The notes below the pieces were generated by a model. That model worked only from the letters and a program-made list of their open reading frames with translations. It was not told the DNA's origin and did no database searches. DNA of 64,000 nucleotides from Streptomyces sp. CNQ-509. GTDB taxonomy: Bacteria > Actinomycetota > Actinomycetes > Streptomycetales > Streptomycetaceae. Positions 16,755-25,412 of this stretch are shown here, piece after piece. The position numbers and the translations under genes were made by a program. Positions within the stretch are counted from its first letter, which is position 1, and the number at the start of each line of letters is the position of its first letter. The stretch is from the NCBI RefSeq assembly GCF_001011035.1, contig NZ_CP011492.1, positions 3,915,501 to 3,979,500 on the forward strand, in the 5' to 3' direction.

Positions 16755-17749
16755 GCGTTGGCCCCCGAGTACTCCTTGCGGCGCGCGATGATCAGCCGGG
16801 CGGCGCCGTTGACCAGCAGCGTGATGACGAACAGCACCAGGCCGGAGGCGATCAGCGCGTCCCGCCCGAACTGCCCGGACTCGCCGAACGACGCGGCGAT
16901 GTTCTGCGCGAACGTACCGCCGCCCGCCTGGAGGATCTCCGCCGACAGCAGCGCCGACGGCGACAGCACGGTGGCCACCGCCATCGTCTCGCCGAGCGCC
17001 CGGCCGAGGCCCAGCATCGAGGCGGAGATGACGCCGGAACGGCCGAAGGGCAGCACCGTCATGCGGATGACCTCCCAGCGCGTGGCGCCCAGCGCCAGCG
17101 CGGCCTCCTCCTGGAGGCGGGGGGTCTGGGCGAAGACCTCGCGGCTGACGTTGGTGATGATCGGCAGGATCATCACGGCCAGCAGGATGCCCGCGGTCAT
17201 CAGCGAGCGCGGCGCGGTGCCGTCGAAGGAGAGCACGACGGTCCAGCCGAAGTAGCGGTCCAGCCACTCGTACGTGCCGATCAGGTGCGGCACCAGGAAC
17301 AGGGCGCCCCACAGGCCGTAGACGATGGACGGGACGGCGGCCAGCAGGTCGATGACGTACGCGAGGGGCGCCGCCAGCCTCCGCGGCGCGTAGTGGGTGA
17401 TGAAGAGCGCGATGCCCACGGCGATCGGCACCGCGATGACCATCGCGACGATCGAGGAGACGACCGTGCCGAAGGCCAGGACGGCGATGCCGAACTTCGG
17501 CGGGACGGCGTTCGCGTCCCACTCGAAGGTGGTGAGGAAGTTGCCCTCGTTGTCCGCGAGGGCGAGGGACGCGCGGTACGCGAGGAACGCGGCGATCGCG
17601 GCCATGATCAGCAGCAGGACGATCCCGGACCCCTTCGACAGGCCGGAGAAGACCTTGTCGCCGCGGCGGGAGCCGCCCTTGCCGTTCGACAGCAGGACCT
17701 GTGACGGCGGTGGGGCGGGGGTTTCTCTGTCGGTGGGTGGAGCAGTCAT
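16751..17749 (-). CDS. pstC: Phosphate ABC transporter permease PstC
   Basis: This is the partner membrane subunit of PstA. The 332 residues have six predicted helices. The EAA-type coupling loop reads QEEAALALGATRWEVIRMTVLP, followed by LGRALGETMAVATVL, characteristic of PstC. The chosen ATG (17747-17749) starts MTAPPTDRE; an in-frame upstream start at 17815 would run through the pstS-pstC hairpin and is unlikely. It lies 118 bases after pstS, separated by a strong stem-loop at 17825-17860. Confidence 0.96.
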   Translation of the reverse strand: MTAPPTDRETPAPPPSQVLLSNGKGGSRRGDKVFSGLSKGSGIVLLLIMAAIAAFLAYRASLALADNEGNFLTTFEWDANAVPPKFGIAVLAFGTVVSSIVAMVIAVPIAVGIALFITHYAPRRLAAPLAYVIDLLAAVPSIVYGLWGALFLVPHLIGTYEWLDRYFGWTVVLSFDGTAPRSLMTAGILLAVMILPIITNVSREVFAQTPRLQEEAALALGATRWEVIRMTVLPFGRSGVISASMLGLGRALGETMAVATVLSPSALLSAEILQAGGGTFAQNIAASFGESGQFGRDALIASGLVLFVITLLVNGAARLIIARRKEYSGANA

Positions 17750-17824
17750 ACGTGAATCTCCGGTCTGGTGTGGGGCGACGGCGCGGTCTGCGCCCGCGTC
17801 CCGGCGGCGGTGCACCGGATGGCC

Positions 17825-17860
17825 CCCGCCGGCCGGCGGTGTGGTTCGCCGGCCGGCGGG
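17825..17860 (-). promoter_or_regulatory. Strong stem-loop between pstS and pstC (probable partial terminator)
   Basis: Perfect 14-bp arms (CCCGCCGGCCGGCG / CGCCGGCCGGCGGG) close an 8-base loop just after the pstS stop and within the operon. A hairpin here would let pstS be made in excess over the membrane subunits, as expected for a binding protein. Confidence 0.7.
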
Positions 17861-17867
17861 AGGGGGA

Positions 17868-19007
17868 TCAGGACAGGCTGTCGACGGTCTTGGCGACCTC
17901 GGCGGCCATCTCCGCGGGCAGCGGGGCGTAGCCGACGTCGACGATCGACTGCTGGCCGGCCTCGCTGGCGGTGTAGGAGAGGAAGGACTTCACCGCGTCC
18001 AGGGACTCCGGCTTGTTGCCCTTGTCGCACGCGATCTCGTACGTCACGAGGGTGATCGGGTACGCGCCCTCTTCCTTGGTGGCGTAGTCCAGCTCCAGCG
18101 CCATGTCGGGCGCCTTGCCGACCCGCTTGCCGACGGCGATGGCCTGGGAGGCGTTCTCCACGGTGGCCTCGACGGGCTCGGCGGCACCGGTGTCCAGCTT
18201 CACGGTGCTCAGGTCGTTGGACTCGGCGTGCGAGATCTCCATGTACGAGATGGCGCCGTCGGTCTGCTTCACCTGCGAGGACACCCCGGCCGAGCCGGTG
18301 GCGGCCTGGCCGCCCTCGATCGGCCACTTCTTGTCGGGCTCGTGCGGCCAGGCGTCCTTGGCGGCCGTGTTGAGGTAGGCGGCGAGGTTCTCGGTGGTGC
18401 CGGACTCGTCCGAGCGGTGCACGGGCTGGATCTTGGTGTCCGGCAGTTCGGCCTCGGGGTTCAGCTTGGCGATGGCCTCGTCGTTCCAGTTGGTGATCTC
18501 GCCGCCGAGCACGTTCGCCAGGGTCTCGGCGTCGAGCACCAGCTCGTCCACGCCCTCGAGGTGGTACGCGATCGCGACCGGGCCGCCGACCATCGGCAGG
18601 TTGATGCCCTGCCCGCCGGAGCAGACGTCCTTGGACTTCTCCAGCTCCTCCGGCTCCAGCGCGGAGTCGGAGCCGGCGAAGGCGGTCTGGCCGTTGAGGA
18701 ACTCCTCGATGCCGGCGCCGGAGCCGACCGGCTTGTAGTTGACCGTCACGTCGGGGCAGGCGGCCTGGTAGTCGGCGACCCACTGCTGTACGGCGTTGTC
18801 CTGGGCGCTGGAGCCCGAGGCGAGCAGCTCGCCGCTGCCGCCGCACGTGATCTCGCCGCCGGCGGCGGCGCTCTTGTCGCCGCCCTTGGCCTTGTCGTCG
18901 CCGGAGTCCGAATTGTCGTCCGAGCCGCACGCCGAGAGGACGAGGGCGCTGGAGAGGGCGAGTATGCCTGCAGCGGTGCGGTACCGGATCTTGCTCTGAG
19001 ACTTCAC
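17868..19007 (-). CDS. pstS: Phosphate-binding lipoprotein PstS
   Basis: This is the extracellular phosphate receptor that feeds PstCA. The 379 residues start at a GTG (19005-19007) preceded by AAGGAAAG. The lipoprotein signal ends ALSSALVLSACGSDD, with lipidation at the Cys. Binding-site motifs ASGSSAQDNA, VGSGAGIEEFLNG, FAGSDSAL and RSDESGTTENL are all present. It lies first of the four pst genes, 73 bases after the degenerate response regulator and in the same direction. The most plausible PHO box is upstream of that regulator (19866-19883). Confidence 0.96.
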   Translation of the reverse strand: MKSQSKIRYRTAAGILALSSALVLSACGSDDNSDSGDDKAKGGDKSAAAGGEITCGGSGELLASGSSAQDNAVQQWVADYQAACPDVTVNYKPVGSGAGIEEFLNGQTAFAGSDSALEPEELEKSKDVCSGGQGINLPMVGGPVAIAYHLEGVDELVLDAETLANVLGGEITNWNDEAIAKLNPEAELPDTKIQPVHRSDESGTTENLAAYLNTAAKDAWPHEPDKKWPIEGGQAATGSAGVSSQVKQTDGAISYMEISHAESNDLSTVKLDTGAAEPVEATVENASQAIAVGKRVGKAPDMALELDYATKEEGAYPITLVTYEIACDKGNKPESLDAVKSFLSYTASEAGQQSIVDVGYAPLPAEMAAEVAKTVDSLS

Positions 19008-19080
19008 TGGGGACTTTCCTTCCTGAGGCCGCACTTCCAGGAGCGGCTGATGACAATCGAGACGAACGGAGTCGTGGGGT

Positions 19081-19797
19081 CTAGGGGAGGTCCGGGGCCG
19101 GCGGCACGAAGCGATAGCCGACGTTGCGGACGGTGAGGATGATCCGTGGATCGTGAGGGTTGTCCCCGATGCGGTCGCGCAGCCGACGGATGTGCACGGC
19201 GATCGTGTTGGACTTCGGTGCGCTGCCACCCCACAGCTCGGCGCTGATCTGGTCCCGGGTGACGACCTTCTCGGCGTTGGCCACCAGCAGGTGCAGCAGC
19301 TTGAACTCGCGCAGCGGAAGCTGCACCAGCCGGCCGTCGACGCGGGCCTCGAAGGTGGCGGGGTTGACGCTGTACGGGCCTGAGGCCACCGTCTGGTCCA
19401 CGTCGTACGTCGCCGGGCTGGCGACGCCGAGCATCTTCAGGACCTCGTACGGCCGGTAGGGCCGGGCGACGCAGGCGCTGGCCCCGGCGGTGAGCGCCTC
19501 CACGGCGTCCTCCGCGTCGTCGGGGCCGACGCCGATGATGACCGGCGTGGTGCTGCGCCGCCGCAGCACCTCCACCACCCGGGCGCCGGGCACGAGCGGC
19601 AGTTTGGCGCTGACGAGCAGAGCGTCGGGGGACTGCAGGCCGACCTGGAGCAGCGCCTCCGCTCCGTCGGAGCAGAAGACGACCTTCACCTGATGGCCCG
19701 CCAGGTGCTCCGCAAGATCGTGCGCCACCTGTTCGTCCGGATCGGCGAGCAGCAGGACATGTCCGTGTCGCTGGCCGGGTATCGCCGGTGTGTCCAT
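19081..19797 (-). CDS. OmpR-type regulator with degenerate receiver domain
   Basis: This is a 238-residue DNA-binding protein. The N-terminal receiver-like domain (about 10-125) keeps the fold (VLLLADPDEQVAHDLAEHL). The expected phospho-acceptor site reads DALLVSAKLP instead of DLVLLDxxLP, and the conserved Lys near its end is replaced in CVARPYRPYEVL. Phosphorylation is therefore unlikely. The C-terminal winged helix is normal (LPLREFKLLHLLVANAEKVVTRDQI, then IAVHIRRLRDRIG and VRNVGYRF). It directly precedes pstS on the same strand, so it may be transcribed with the pst operon or act on it. Two starts are possible: ATG at 19797 (chosen) and at 19830; neither has a strong ribosome site. Target unproven. 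Confidence 0.82.
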   Translation of the reverse strand: MDTPAIPGQRHGHVLLLADPDEQVAHDLAEHLAGHQVKVVFCSDGAEALLQVGLQSPDALLVSAKLPLVPGARVVEVLRRRSTTPVIIGVGPDDAEDAVEALTAGASACVARPYRPYEVLKMLGVASPATYDVDQTVASGPYSVNPATFEARVDGRLVQLPLREFKLLHLLVANAEKVVTRDQISAELWGGSAPKSNTIAVHIRRLRDRIGDNPHDPRIILTVRNVGYRFVPPAPDLP

Positions 19798-19865
19798 CGG
19801 TCGGTCACCACCCCCTTCGTCGCCTCTCATGGAAATCGGCGTCTGCGGACGCGGCCGGTGGTGGC

Positions 19866-19883
19866 GGTTAACTGAAGGTGAAC
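19866..19883 (-). promoter_or_regulatory. Candidate PHO box upstream of the regulator-pstS genes
   Basis: Read on the minus strand, GTTCACC and GTTAACC start 11 bases apart. This phasing and sequence match the direct-repeat units bound by PhoP in streptomycetes. The site lies about 70 bases before the regulator start. Confidence 0.6.
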
Positions 19884-20024
19884 ATCGGAACAGGAGTGCA
19901 TGATGCCGTTATCCGCCCGTTATGAACGGCGTGATCCAGGGCACCCTGAGCCCCACTGCACGTGTCGCGGCTCACCTTTCCGGCAGCCCGCCGGACCGCC
20001 GTACGGGCACGTGACCGGGGCACC

Positions 20025-21062
20025 TCACAGCCCGCCCGAGCCGCCCGAGTCCCCGCCGGTGTCGCCCGCGCCGCCCGGCCGGCCGCTGTGCTCCTTCAGC
20101 CGCGCCAGATCGCGCTCCAGCTCCTTCTCCTGCACGTCGCTGAGCGGGATGTAGCCGGCCTCCGAGGCGAAGTCCGTGTGGCTGTCCACGTAGAACTCGA
20201 CGAACGCCTCCACCTCGGGGCGCTCCAGCGCCTTCGCCGAGGGGTAGAGGAACAGCGGCCGGGCCAGCGGCTTGTACGAGCCGTCCTGGACCGACGCCGT
20301 GCTGGGCGCGACGCAGCCGCCACCGGCGTCGATCTCCAGGGCGCGCAGCTTGTCGCGGTTCTCGTCGAAGTAGGTGAAGCCGAAGTAACCGAGCCCGCCG
20401 GAGTGCTCCGCGACGCCCTTGACGAGCGTGTTGTCGTCGCTGCTCGGGGTGAAGTCGGCGCGGGACGCCTTCTCCTCCCCGTTGATGGCCTCGGTGAAGT
20501 AGTCGAACGTGCCCGAGTCGGTGTCGGGCCCGTAGAGCTGCAGCGGCTCGTCCGGGAACGTGGGGTCGACCTCCCGCCAGCTCGCCAGCGCGGAGCCGGG
20601 CTCCCAGATGCGCTTGAGCTGGTCGGTGGTGATGCAGTCGATCCAGTCGTTGGCGCGCGGGACCACGACGGTGAGCGCGTCGTTGGCGATCGTCAGCTCG
20701 CGGTACGGCACGTCCCAGTTGGCGCAGGTCTCCTTCTCGAAGTCGTTGATCGGCCGGGATGCGTCTGATATATCCGTTTCGCCCGCGCAGAACTTGTCGA
20801 AGCCGCCGCCGGTGCCGGACGCCCCGACCTCGACCCGTACCCCCGGCTCCCGCCCGCCGAAGCGCTCGCCCGCGAGCTTCGTCAGCGGCTCCACCGTGCT
20901 GGAGCCGTCGATCGTGACCGTCCCGGCCGGCCGCGCCGTCTCGTCCTCGGCCGGGCCGGCCTCGCTCTCGGCGCCGCAGGACACGAGGGAGGCGACGGCG
21001 GCCGGGGCGAGGAGGAGGACGCCCAGGCGGGCGGCGGTGCGCTTCGTCTTTGTCGGGCTCAC
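20025..21062 (-). CDS. Second PstS-like phosphate-binding lipoprotein
   Basis: This is a 345-residue exported substrate-binding protein of the PstS family. The signal peptide ends APAAVASLVSCGAES (lipobox Cys). Ligand-site motifs IDGSSTVEPLT, VGASGTGGGFDKFC, DISDASRPI and GPDTDSGTFDYF are those of the phosphate binders with the GSST start. It is more divergent from the pstS at 17868 than a recent duplicate would be. The C-terminal tail is Gly/Ser-rich. The GTG at 21060-21062 follows GAGGAG. A PHO box precedes it (21150-21167), supporting a phosphate ligand. No permease is adjacent, so it probably feeds PstCA. Confidence 0.9.
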   Translation of the reverse strand: MSPTKTKRTAARLGVLLLAPAAVASLVSCGAESEAGPAEDETARPAGTVTIDGSSTVEPLTKLAGERFGGREPGVRVEVGASGTGGGFDKFCAGETDISDASRPINDFEKETCANWDVPYRELTIANDALTVVVPRANDWIDCITTDQLKRIWEPGSALASWREVDPTFPDEPLQLYGPDTDSGTFDYFTEAINGEEKASRADFTPSSDDNTLVKGVAEHSGGLGYFGFTYFDENRDKLRALEIDAGGGCVAPSTASVQDGSYKPLARPLFLYPSAKALERPEVEAFVEFYVDSHTDFASEAGYIPLSDVQEKELERDLARLKEHSGRPGGAGDTGGDSGGSGGL

Positions 21063-21149
21063 GGGCTTTCACTGCTCCTCGCTGATCGATTCGGACATAC
21101 CTCGGGTCCTGTATCGAAGTGGCGGCAGTCGGCCATGCGGGGCGGCTTC

Positions 21150-21167
21150 GGTGAGCAAGGGGTGAAC
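21150..21167 (-). promoter_or_regulatory. PHO box before the second pstS-like gene
   Basis: On the minus strand GTTCACC (21161-21167) and GCTCACC (21150-21156) are phased by exactly 11 bases, the PhoP direct-repeat pattern. It sits about 90 bases upstream of the GTG start. Confidence 0.7.
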
Positions 21168-21289
21168 AGTGGACGACCAGACGTGATGCCGTTATGCGGC
21201 TGTGATGAAAGCGCGGACCACGAGGCGAACGCGCAGGCGGGAGGGGTGTACGCGGCCCGCGCCGGCCCGGCGCGCGTCGATGCGCGAGG

Positions 21290-21312
21290 CCCGCTAGATC
21301 GGATCTAGCGGG
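21290..21312. promoter_or_regulatory. 23-bp palindromic operator candidate before flavin reductase/ABC genes
   Basis: CCCGCTAGAT and ATCTAGCGGG are perfect inverted repeats around CGG, 77 bases before the start at 21390. The base composition is much more AT-rich than its surroundings. It lies inside the 327-base gene-free stretch 21063-21389, which otherwise holds only the PHO box. Confidence 0.55.
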
Positions 21313-21389
21313 CGCCTGCCGGTTTCTGGCGCCTGAAGGGTGAAGGCCCGGGCACACCGCCCGGGGCAGCCGAGACCGGGGGGTGCGCG

Positions 21390-22040
21390 ATGCGGAACGG
21401 CGAGTCCGGCGTACGCGAGACGCCCGGCGCCGCGGCGGCGTCCGGCCCCCCGGGCGCGGCCGGCGCGGGCGCCCTGCTGCGGATCGCGTGCATACTCGGC
21501 GGCCAGGAGGAGCCCGACTGCCGCCCGCCCGCCGTCGCCCACTGGCTCGACGAGCTGGCGGGCGCCCGCGGCGACATGACTCTGCGCGTGCTGGACCTCG
21601 CCGACTACGACCTCCCGCTGCGCTACCCCGCGCACCCGACCGAGCAGATGGCCTCGTTCACCGCGGAGCTGGCGTCGGCCGAGGGCTTCGTCGTGGTCAC
21701 CCCCGAGTGCAACCGCAGCTTCCCCGCGCAGCTCAAGCACGCCATCGACACCGGCTACGACGAGTGGCACGCGAAGCCCGTCGGCTTCGTCTCGTACGGC
21801 TTCGGCTGCGACGGCGTGCGCGCGGTGGAGCACCTGAGGTCGGTCTTCACCGAGCTGCACACGGTCACGGTGCGGGACTCGGTCGGAATCGACCTGCGCT
21901 TCACCGATGAGAAATTCCCGGCCGGCGGGTCCCTCTATTCGGACGGGCTGGTACGCGCCGCGGGCGCCCTGCTGGACCAGCTCACCTGGTGGGGTCTCGC
22001 ACTGAGAGAGGCCCGCGCGACGCGGCCGTACGTGGCGTAG
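21390..22040 (+). CDS. NAD(P)H-dependent FMN reductase family protein
   Basis: This is a 216-residue flavodoxin-fold oxidoreductase. The signature PECNRSFPAQLKHAIDTGYDEW corresponds to the PEYN.(S/G).P..LKNAID motif that binds FMN in the chromate/azo-reductase group. An upstream strand ACILGGQEE takes the place of the usual GSxR phosphate loop. The first 27 residues are a Gly/Ala-rich extension, so a later start is possible. It lies 48 bases before the DrrA-type ATPase on the same strand. A role in reductive modification or detoxification of the exported compound is an inference from context. Confidence 0.8.
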   Translation: MRNGESGVRETPGAAAASGPPGAAGAGALLRIACILGGQEEPDCRPPAVAHWLDELAGARGDMTLRVLDLADYDLPLRYPAHPTEQMASFTAELASAEGFVVVTPECNRSFPAQLKHAIDTGYDEWHAKPVGFVSYGFGCDGVRAVEHLRSVFTELHTVTVRDSVGIDLRFTDEKFPAGGSLYSDGLVRAAGALLDQLTWWGLALREARATRPYVA

Positions 22041-22088
22041 CACAAGCCGCACACATACCTGATGTTGGAGAATCTGGAGAAGAAGCAC

Positions 22089-23087
22089 ATGACTAACGAC
22101 CCGTCCGGCCTGGCGATCGAGACGTCGGGGCTTGTGAAGGTGTTCGGCGAGACCCGCGCGGTGGACGGCGTCGACCTCGCCGTCCCCCGCGGCACCGTCT
22201 ACGGCGTTCTCGGCCCCAACGGCGCCGGGAAGACCACCACCGTGAAGATGCTCGCCACCCTGCTGCGCCCCGACGGCGGCGAGGCCCGGATCTTCGGCAA
22301 GGACGTCGTCCGCGACGCGAACGCCGTACGCTCCCGGGTGAGCCTCACCGGCCAGTACGCCTCCGTGGACGAGGACCTGACCGGCACCGAGAACCTGGTG
22401 CTGCTCGGCCGCCTCCTCGGGCACAGGCCCGCGGCCGCGCGCGTGCGCGCCGCGCAGTTGCTGGAGGCGTTCGGCCTCAGTGAGGCCGCGGCCAAGCAGG
22501 TGAAGAACTACTCGGGCGGCATGCGGCGGCGCATCGACATCGCCGCGTCCATCCTCAACACCCCCGACCTGCTCTTCCTCGACGAGCCGACCACCGGCCT
22601 CGACCCGCGCAGCCGCAACCAGGTCTGGGACATCGTCCGCGCGGTCGTCGCCCAGGGCACCACCGTCCTGCTCACCACCCAGTACCTGGACGAGGCGGAC
22701 CAGCTCGCCTCCCGGATCGCCGTCATCGACCACGGCAAGGTCATCGCCGAGGGCACCAAGGGCGAGCTGAAGGCGTCCGTCGGCGCCGGCTCGGTCCACC
22801 TCCGGCTGCGCGACGCCGCGCAGCGCGCGGAGGCGGTCGCCCTGCTGGAGACGGCGCTCGCCGGCGCCCAGGTGCAGCTGGAGCCCGACCCCGTCGCGCT
22901 CACGGCCCGCGTCGGCAACGGCGACGGCAGCGCCGCCGCCGCCCAGGCCGCCGCCGCGCTGGCGGAGCTCGCCCGCGCGGACATCACCGTCGACAACTTC
23001 TCGCTGGGCCAGCCCAGCCTGGACGAGGTCTTCCTCGCCCTCACCGACCGCCCGGCCGGTGCCGAGACCCAGGAGGCAGCAGCATGA
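22089..23087 (+). CDS. DrrA-type ABC transporter ATPase
   Basis: This is a 332-residue cytosolic ATPase of the daunorubicin-resistance (DrrA) type that energises drug export. Walker A is GPNGAGKTTT, the signature is NYSGGMRRRID, Walker B is LLFLDEPTTGLDPRS, and the switch is LLTTQYLDEADQLA. The C-terminal DrrA extension ends FSLGQPSLDEVFLALTDRPA, with a DEVF segment typical of the group. The ATG at 22089 follows GGAGAAGAAG; an upstream in-frame ATG at 22062 has none. It overlaps the permease gene by four bases (ATGA). Confidence 0.94.
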   Translation: MTNDPSGLAIETSGLVKVFGETRAVDGVDLAVPRGTVYGVLGPNGAGKTTTVKMLATLLRPDGGEARIFGKDVVRDANAVRSRVSLTGQYASVDEDLTGTENLVLLGRLLGHRPAAARVRAAQLLEAFGLSEAAAKQVKNYSGGMRRRIDIAASILNTPDLLFLDEPTTGLDPRSRNQVWDIVRAVVAQGTTVLLTTQYLDEADQLASRIAVIDHGKVIAEGTKGELKASVGAGSVHLRLRDAAQRAEAVALLETALAGAQVQLEPDPVALTARVGNGDGSAAAAQAAAALAELARADITVDNFSLGQPSLDEVFLALTDRPAGAETQEAAA

Positions 23088-23944
23088 GCACCGCGACCGA
23101 GACCCGGACCCAGGGCCGTACGGAGGACCTGGCGCCGGTCACCACCGAGAGCCTGGCGGAGCTGCTGGTCTCCAAGGAGCGGCCGCCGCAGCCCAGTGCG
23201 TGGTCCGCCTCCGTGACGTTCGGCTGGCGCGCCGTGCTGAAGATCAAGCACGTGCCGGAGCAGCTCTTCGACGTCACCGCTTTCCCGATCATGATGGTGC
23301 TGATGTACACGTACCTCTTCGGGGGTGCGCTGGCCGGCTCCACCTCGGACTACCTGCAGTACCTGCTGCCGGGCATCCTGGTGATGAGCATCGTCATGAT
23401 CACGATGTACACCGGCGTCTCCGTCAACACCGACATCGAGAAGGGCGTCTTCGACCGCTTCCGCTCGCTGCCGATCTGGCGCCCCGCGGTGATGGTCGGC
23501 TACCTGCTGGGCGACATGCTGCGCTACCTCATAGCGTCGGTGGTGATGGTCGGTGTCGGCCTCATCATGGGCTTCCGCCCGGACGGCGGCGTGGTGGGCG
23601 TGCTCGCGGGGGTGGCGCTGCTGATCGTCTTCTCGTTCGCGTTCTCGTGGATCTGGACGATGTTCGGCCTGCTGCTCCGCACGGAGAAGTCGGTCATGGG
23701 CGTCAGCATGATGGTCCTCTTCCCGACGACCTTCCTCAGCGACATCTTCGTCGAGCCGGAGACGATGCCGGGCTGGCTCCAGGCGTTCGTCAACAACAAC
23801 CCGGTGACGCACCTCGCCGCCGCAGTCCGCGACCTGATGCACGGCGACTGGCCGGGCGCGGACATCGCGTGGACGCTGGGCTGGGCGGGCGCGATCGTGG
23901 CGATCTTCGGCCCGATCACGATGCGCCTCTACGCCAGGAAGTAG
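23084..23944 (+). CDS. DrrB-type ABC-2 permease
   Basis: This is a 286-residue membrane subunit with six hydrophobic segments, the partner of the DrrA-type ATPase. The ABC-2 pattern is visible in YLQYLLPGILVMSIVMITMYTG, the coupling region DIEKGVFDRFRSLPI, and the late motif VNNNPVTHLAAAVRDLMHG, characteristic of DrrB. The long hydrophilic N-terminus contains the usual coupling helix. ATGA overlap with the ATPase indicates translational coupling. A very strong terminator follows at 23960-24003. Confidence 0.93.
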   Translation: MSTATETRTQGRTEDLAPVTTESLAELLVSKERPPQPSAWSASVTFGWRAVLKIKHVPEQLFDVTAFPIMMVLMYTYLFGGALAGSTSDYLQYLLPGILVMSIVMITMYTGVSVNTDIEKGVFDRFRSLPIWRPAVMVGYLLGDMLRYLIASVVMVGVGLIMGFRPDGGVVGVLAGVALLIVFSFAFSWIWTMFGLLLRTEKSVMGVSMMVLFPTTFLSDIFVEPETMPGWLQAFVNNNPVTHLAAAVRDLMHGDWPGADIAWTLGWAGAIVAIFGPITMRLYARK

Positions 23945-23959
23945 CGCGACGCCGCGCGC

Positions 23960-24003
23960 GACCGGGCCCGTCCCCTTCCGGCTGGAAAGGGACGGGCCCG
24001 GTC
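23960..24003 (+). terminator. Strong terminator after the DrrAB-type genes
   Basis: A 20-bp stem with one mismatch (arms starting GACCGGGCCCGTCCC and ending GGGACGGGCCCGGTC) closes a GGCT loop, 16 bases past the permease stop. Confidence 0.8.
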
Positions 24004-24155
24004 ATGTCCGCCTTCCCCTCTGCTAAGTTCCGTCGCATGTTCCTCCCCCGTGCATAGGAGCCGGTGCCGCCGCGCCCGTCCGGCGTGGCCGTATGCCGCC
24101 CGTGCACGCCTTCGAGCGCTGTGGTTCCGCGCTCCTTTCACCGAGGAACCTCACC

Positions 24156-25412
24156 ATGTCCGCGCTTTCTTACGCGGCTCTGCTGCGCATCCCCCATGCC
24201 TCCCGCACCTTCGGCGCCGCCCTGCTGGGGCGGCTGTCGTACGGGATGGTGTCGCTGTCGCTGCTGCTCTCCGTCAAGGCCGCCACCGGGTCGTACACCG
24301 CGGCCGGGGCCGCCCTGGCGTGCTTCGGGGCGACCAGCGTGACCCTGTCGCCGGTACGCGCCGGCGTCATCGACCGGCACGGCCCCCGCCGTGCGCTGCC
24401 GCCGATGGCCGCCGCGTACGCGCTGCTGCTGGCGGCGCTGGCCGTCGTCACCGCGGACGGCGGCACGGGCGCCGCGGGGCTGACCGCGCTGGCGGCGGCG
24501 GCCGGGGCGCTGACGCCGCCGCTGGGTCCCGTGATGCGGGTGCTGTGGAGCGACCTGGTGCCGCCGGGGCTGCTCTCGCGCGCGTACAGCCTGGACTCGG
24601 TCGCCGAGGAACTGCTGCTCGTGACGGGGCCGTTGCTGGTCGGCGCGATCGTGACCGCGGCGCCGGCGCCGGTGGGCCTGGCGGCGAGCGCGGCCCTCAT
24701 CCTCTGCGGCACGCTCGCGCTGGTCGCGTCGCCGGTGGCGGGGGCGAGGAAGGGGTCCCGGGCGGCGGCGCGCAGGACACCCGGCCGCGCCCCGGGAGTC
24801 CTGCGCGGGAACCTGCCGATGAAGCAGGCGGTCATCGGGGTGGCCGGGGTGGGGGTGTGCCTGGGGGCCCTGCACCTGCTCGTCGTCGCCTTCGCCGACG
24901 AGCACGACGCGGCGGGCCTGGTGCCGTGGATCCTCGCCGCGATGTCCGCGGGCAGCGCGGTCGGCGGGCTCGTCTACGGGGCCGTCGCCTGGCGCGCACC
25001 CGGCACGCGGCGGCTGCCGGTGCTGGCCGCCGCGCTGGGCCTGCTGCTCGCCGCGACCGGCCTGGCGCCGCACCCGTACGTGCTCCTCGGCTGCGCCGCG
25101 CTGGCCGGGGTCTTCGTGGCACCCGGCATCACGACGGCGTACCTGATCGCGGACCAGTCGGCCGGCCCCGGGTCCCGTACGAAGGCGGGCGCGTGGGTGA
25201 ACACCGCGCTCAACGCCGGCTCCTCCACGGCCACCGCCGCCACCGGCCTGCTGATCGACAACGCCCCCCTCCCCCTCTGCTTCGCCCTGGCCGCCCTCCC
25301 GGCCGTCCTCGCCGCCGGTACCGCCGCGCTCGCCGGCGCCCGCTCCCCGGCCCGTGTCCGTCATGTCACGTCGCCGGAGTTGCACGGCGGTGAAGGCGCG
25401 CCGCCGAGATGA
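24156..25412 (+). CDS. MFS transporter
   Basis: This is a 418-residue membrane protein with about 12 hydrophobic segments. Loop 2-3 carries GVIDRHGPRRALP, the MFS motif A variant. Helix 5 has a Gly/Pro-rich stretch (VTGPLLVGAIV). A basic cytosolic loop separates the two halves (GARKGSRAAARRTPGRAPG). The ATG at 24156 has GAGGAAC upstream; an earlier in-frame start at 24093 does not. The substrate is unknown and no regulator is adjacent. Its last 52 bases overlap the convergent split-barrel gene. Confidence 0.85.
   Translation: MSALSYAALLRIPHASRTFGAALLGRLSYGMVSLSLLLSVKAATGSYTAAGAALACFGATSVTLSPVRAGVIDRHGPRRALPPMAAAYALLLAALAVVTADGGTGAAGLTALAAAAGALTPPLGPVMRVLWSDLVPPGLLSRAYSLDSVAEELLLVTGPLLVGAIVTAAPAPVGLAASAALILCGTLALVASPVAGARKGSRAAARRTPGRAPGVLRGNLPMKQAVIGVAGVGVCLGALHLLVVAFADEHDAAGLVPWILAAMSAGSAVGGLVYGAVAWRAPGTRRLPVLAAALGLLLAATGLAPHPYVLLGCAALAGVFVAPGITTAYLIADQSAGPGSRTKAGAWVNTALNAGSSTATAATGLLIDNAPLPLCFALAALPAVLAAGTAALAGARSPARVRHVTSPELHGGEGAPPR

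Noticed and set aside
14784..17255. 823-codon open frame on the plus strand across pstB, pstA and pstC
   Set aside because: Antisense shadow of three certain genes.
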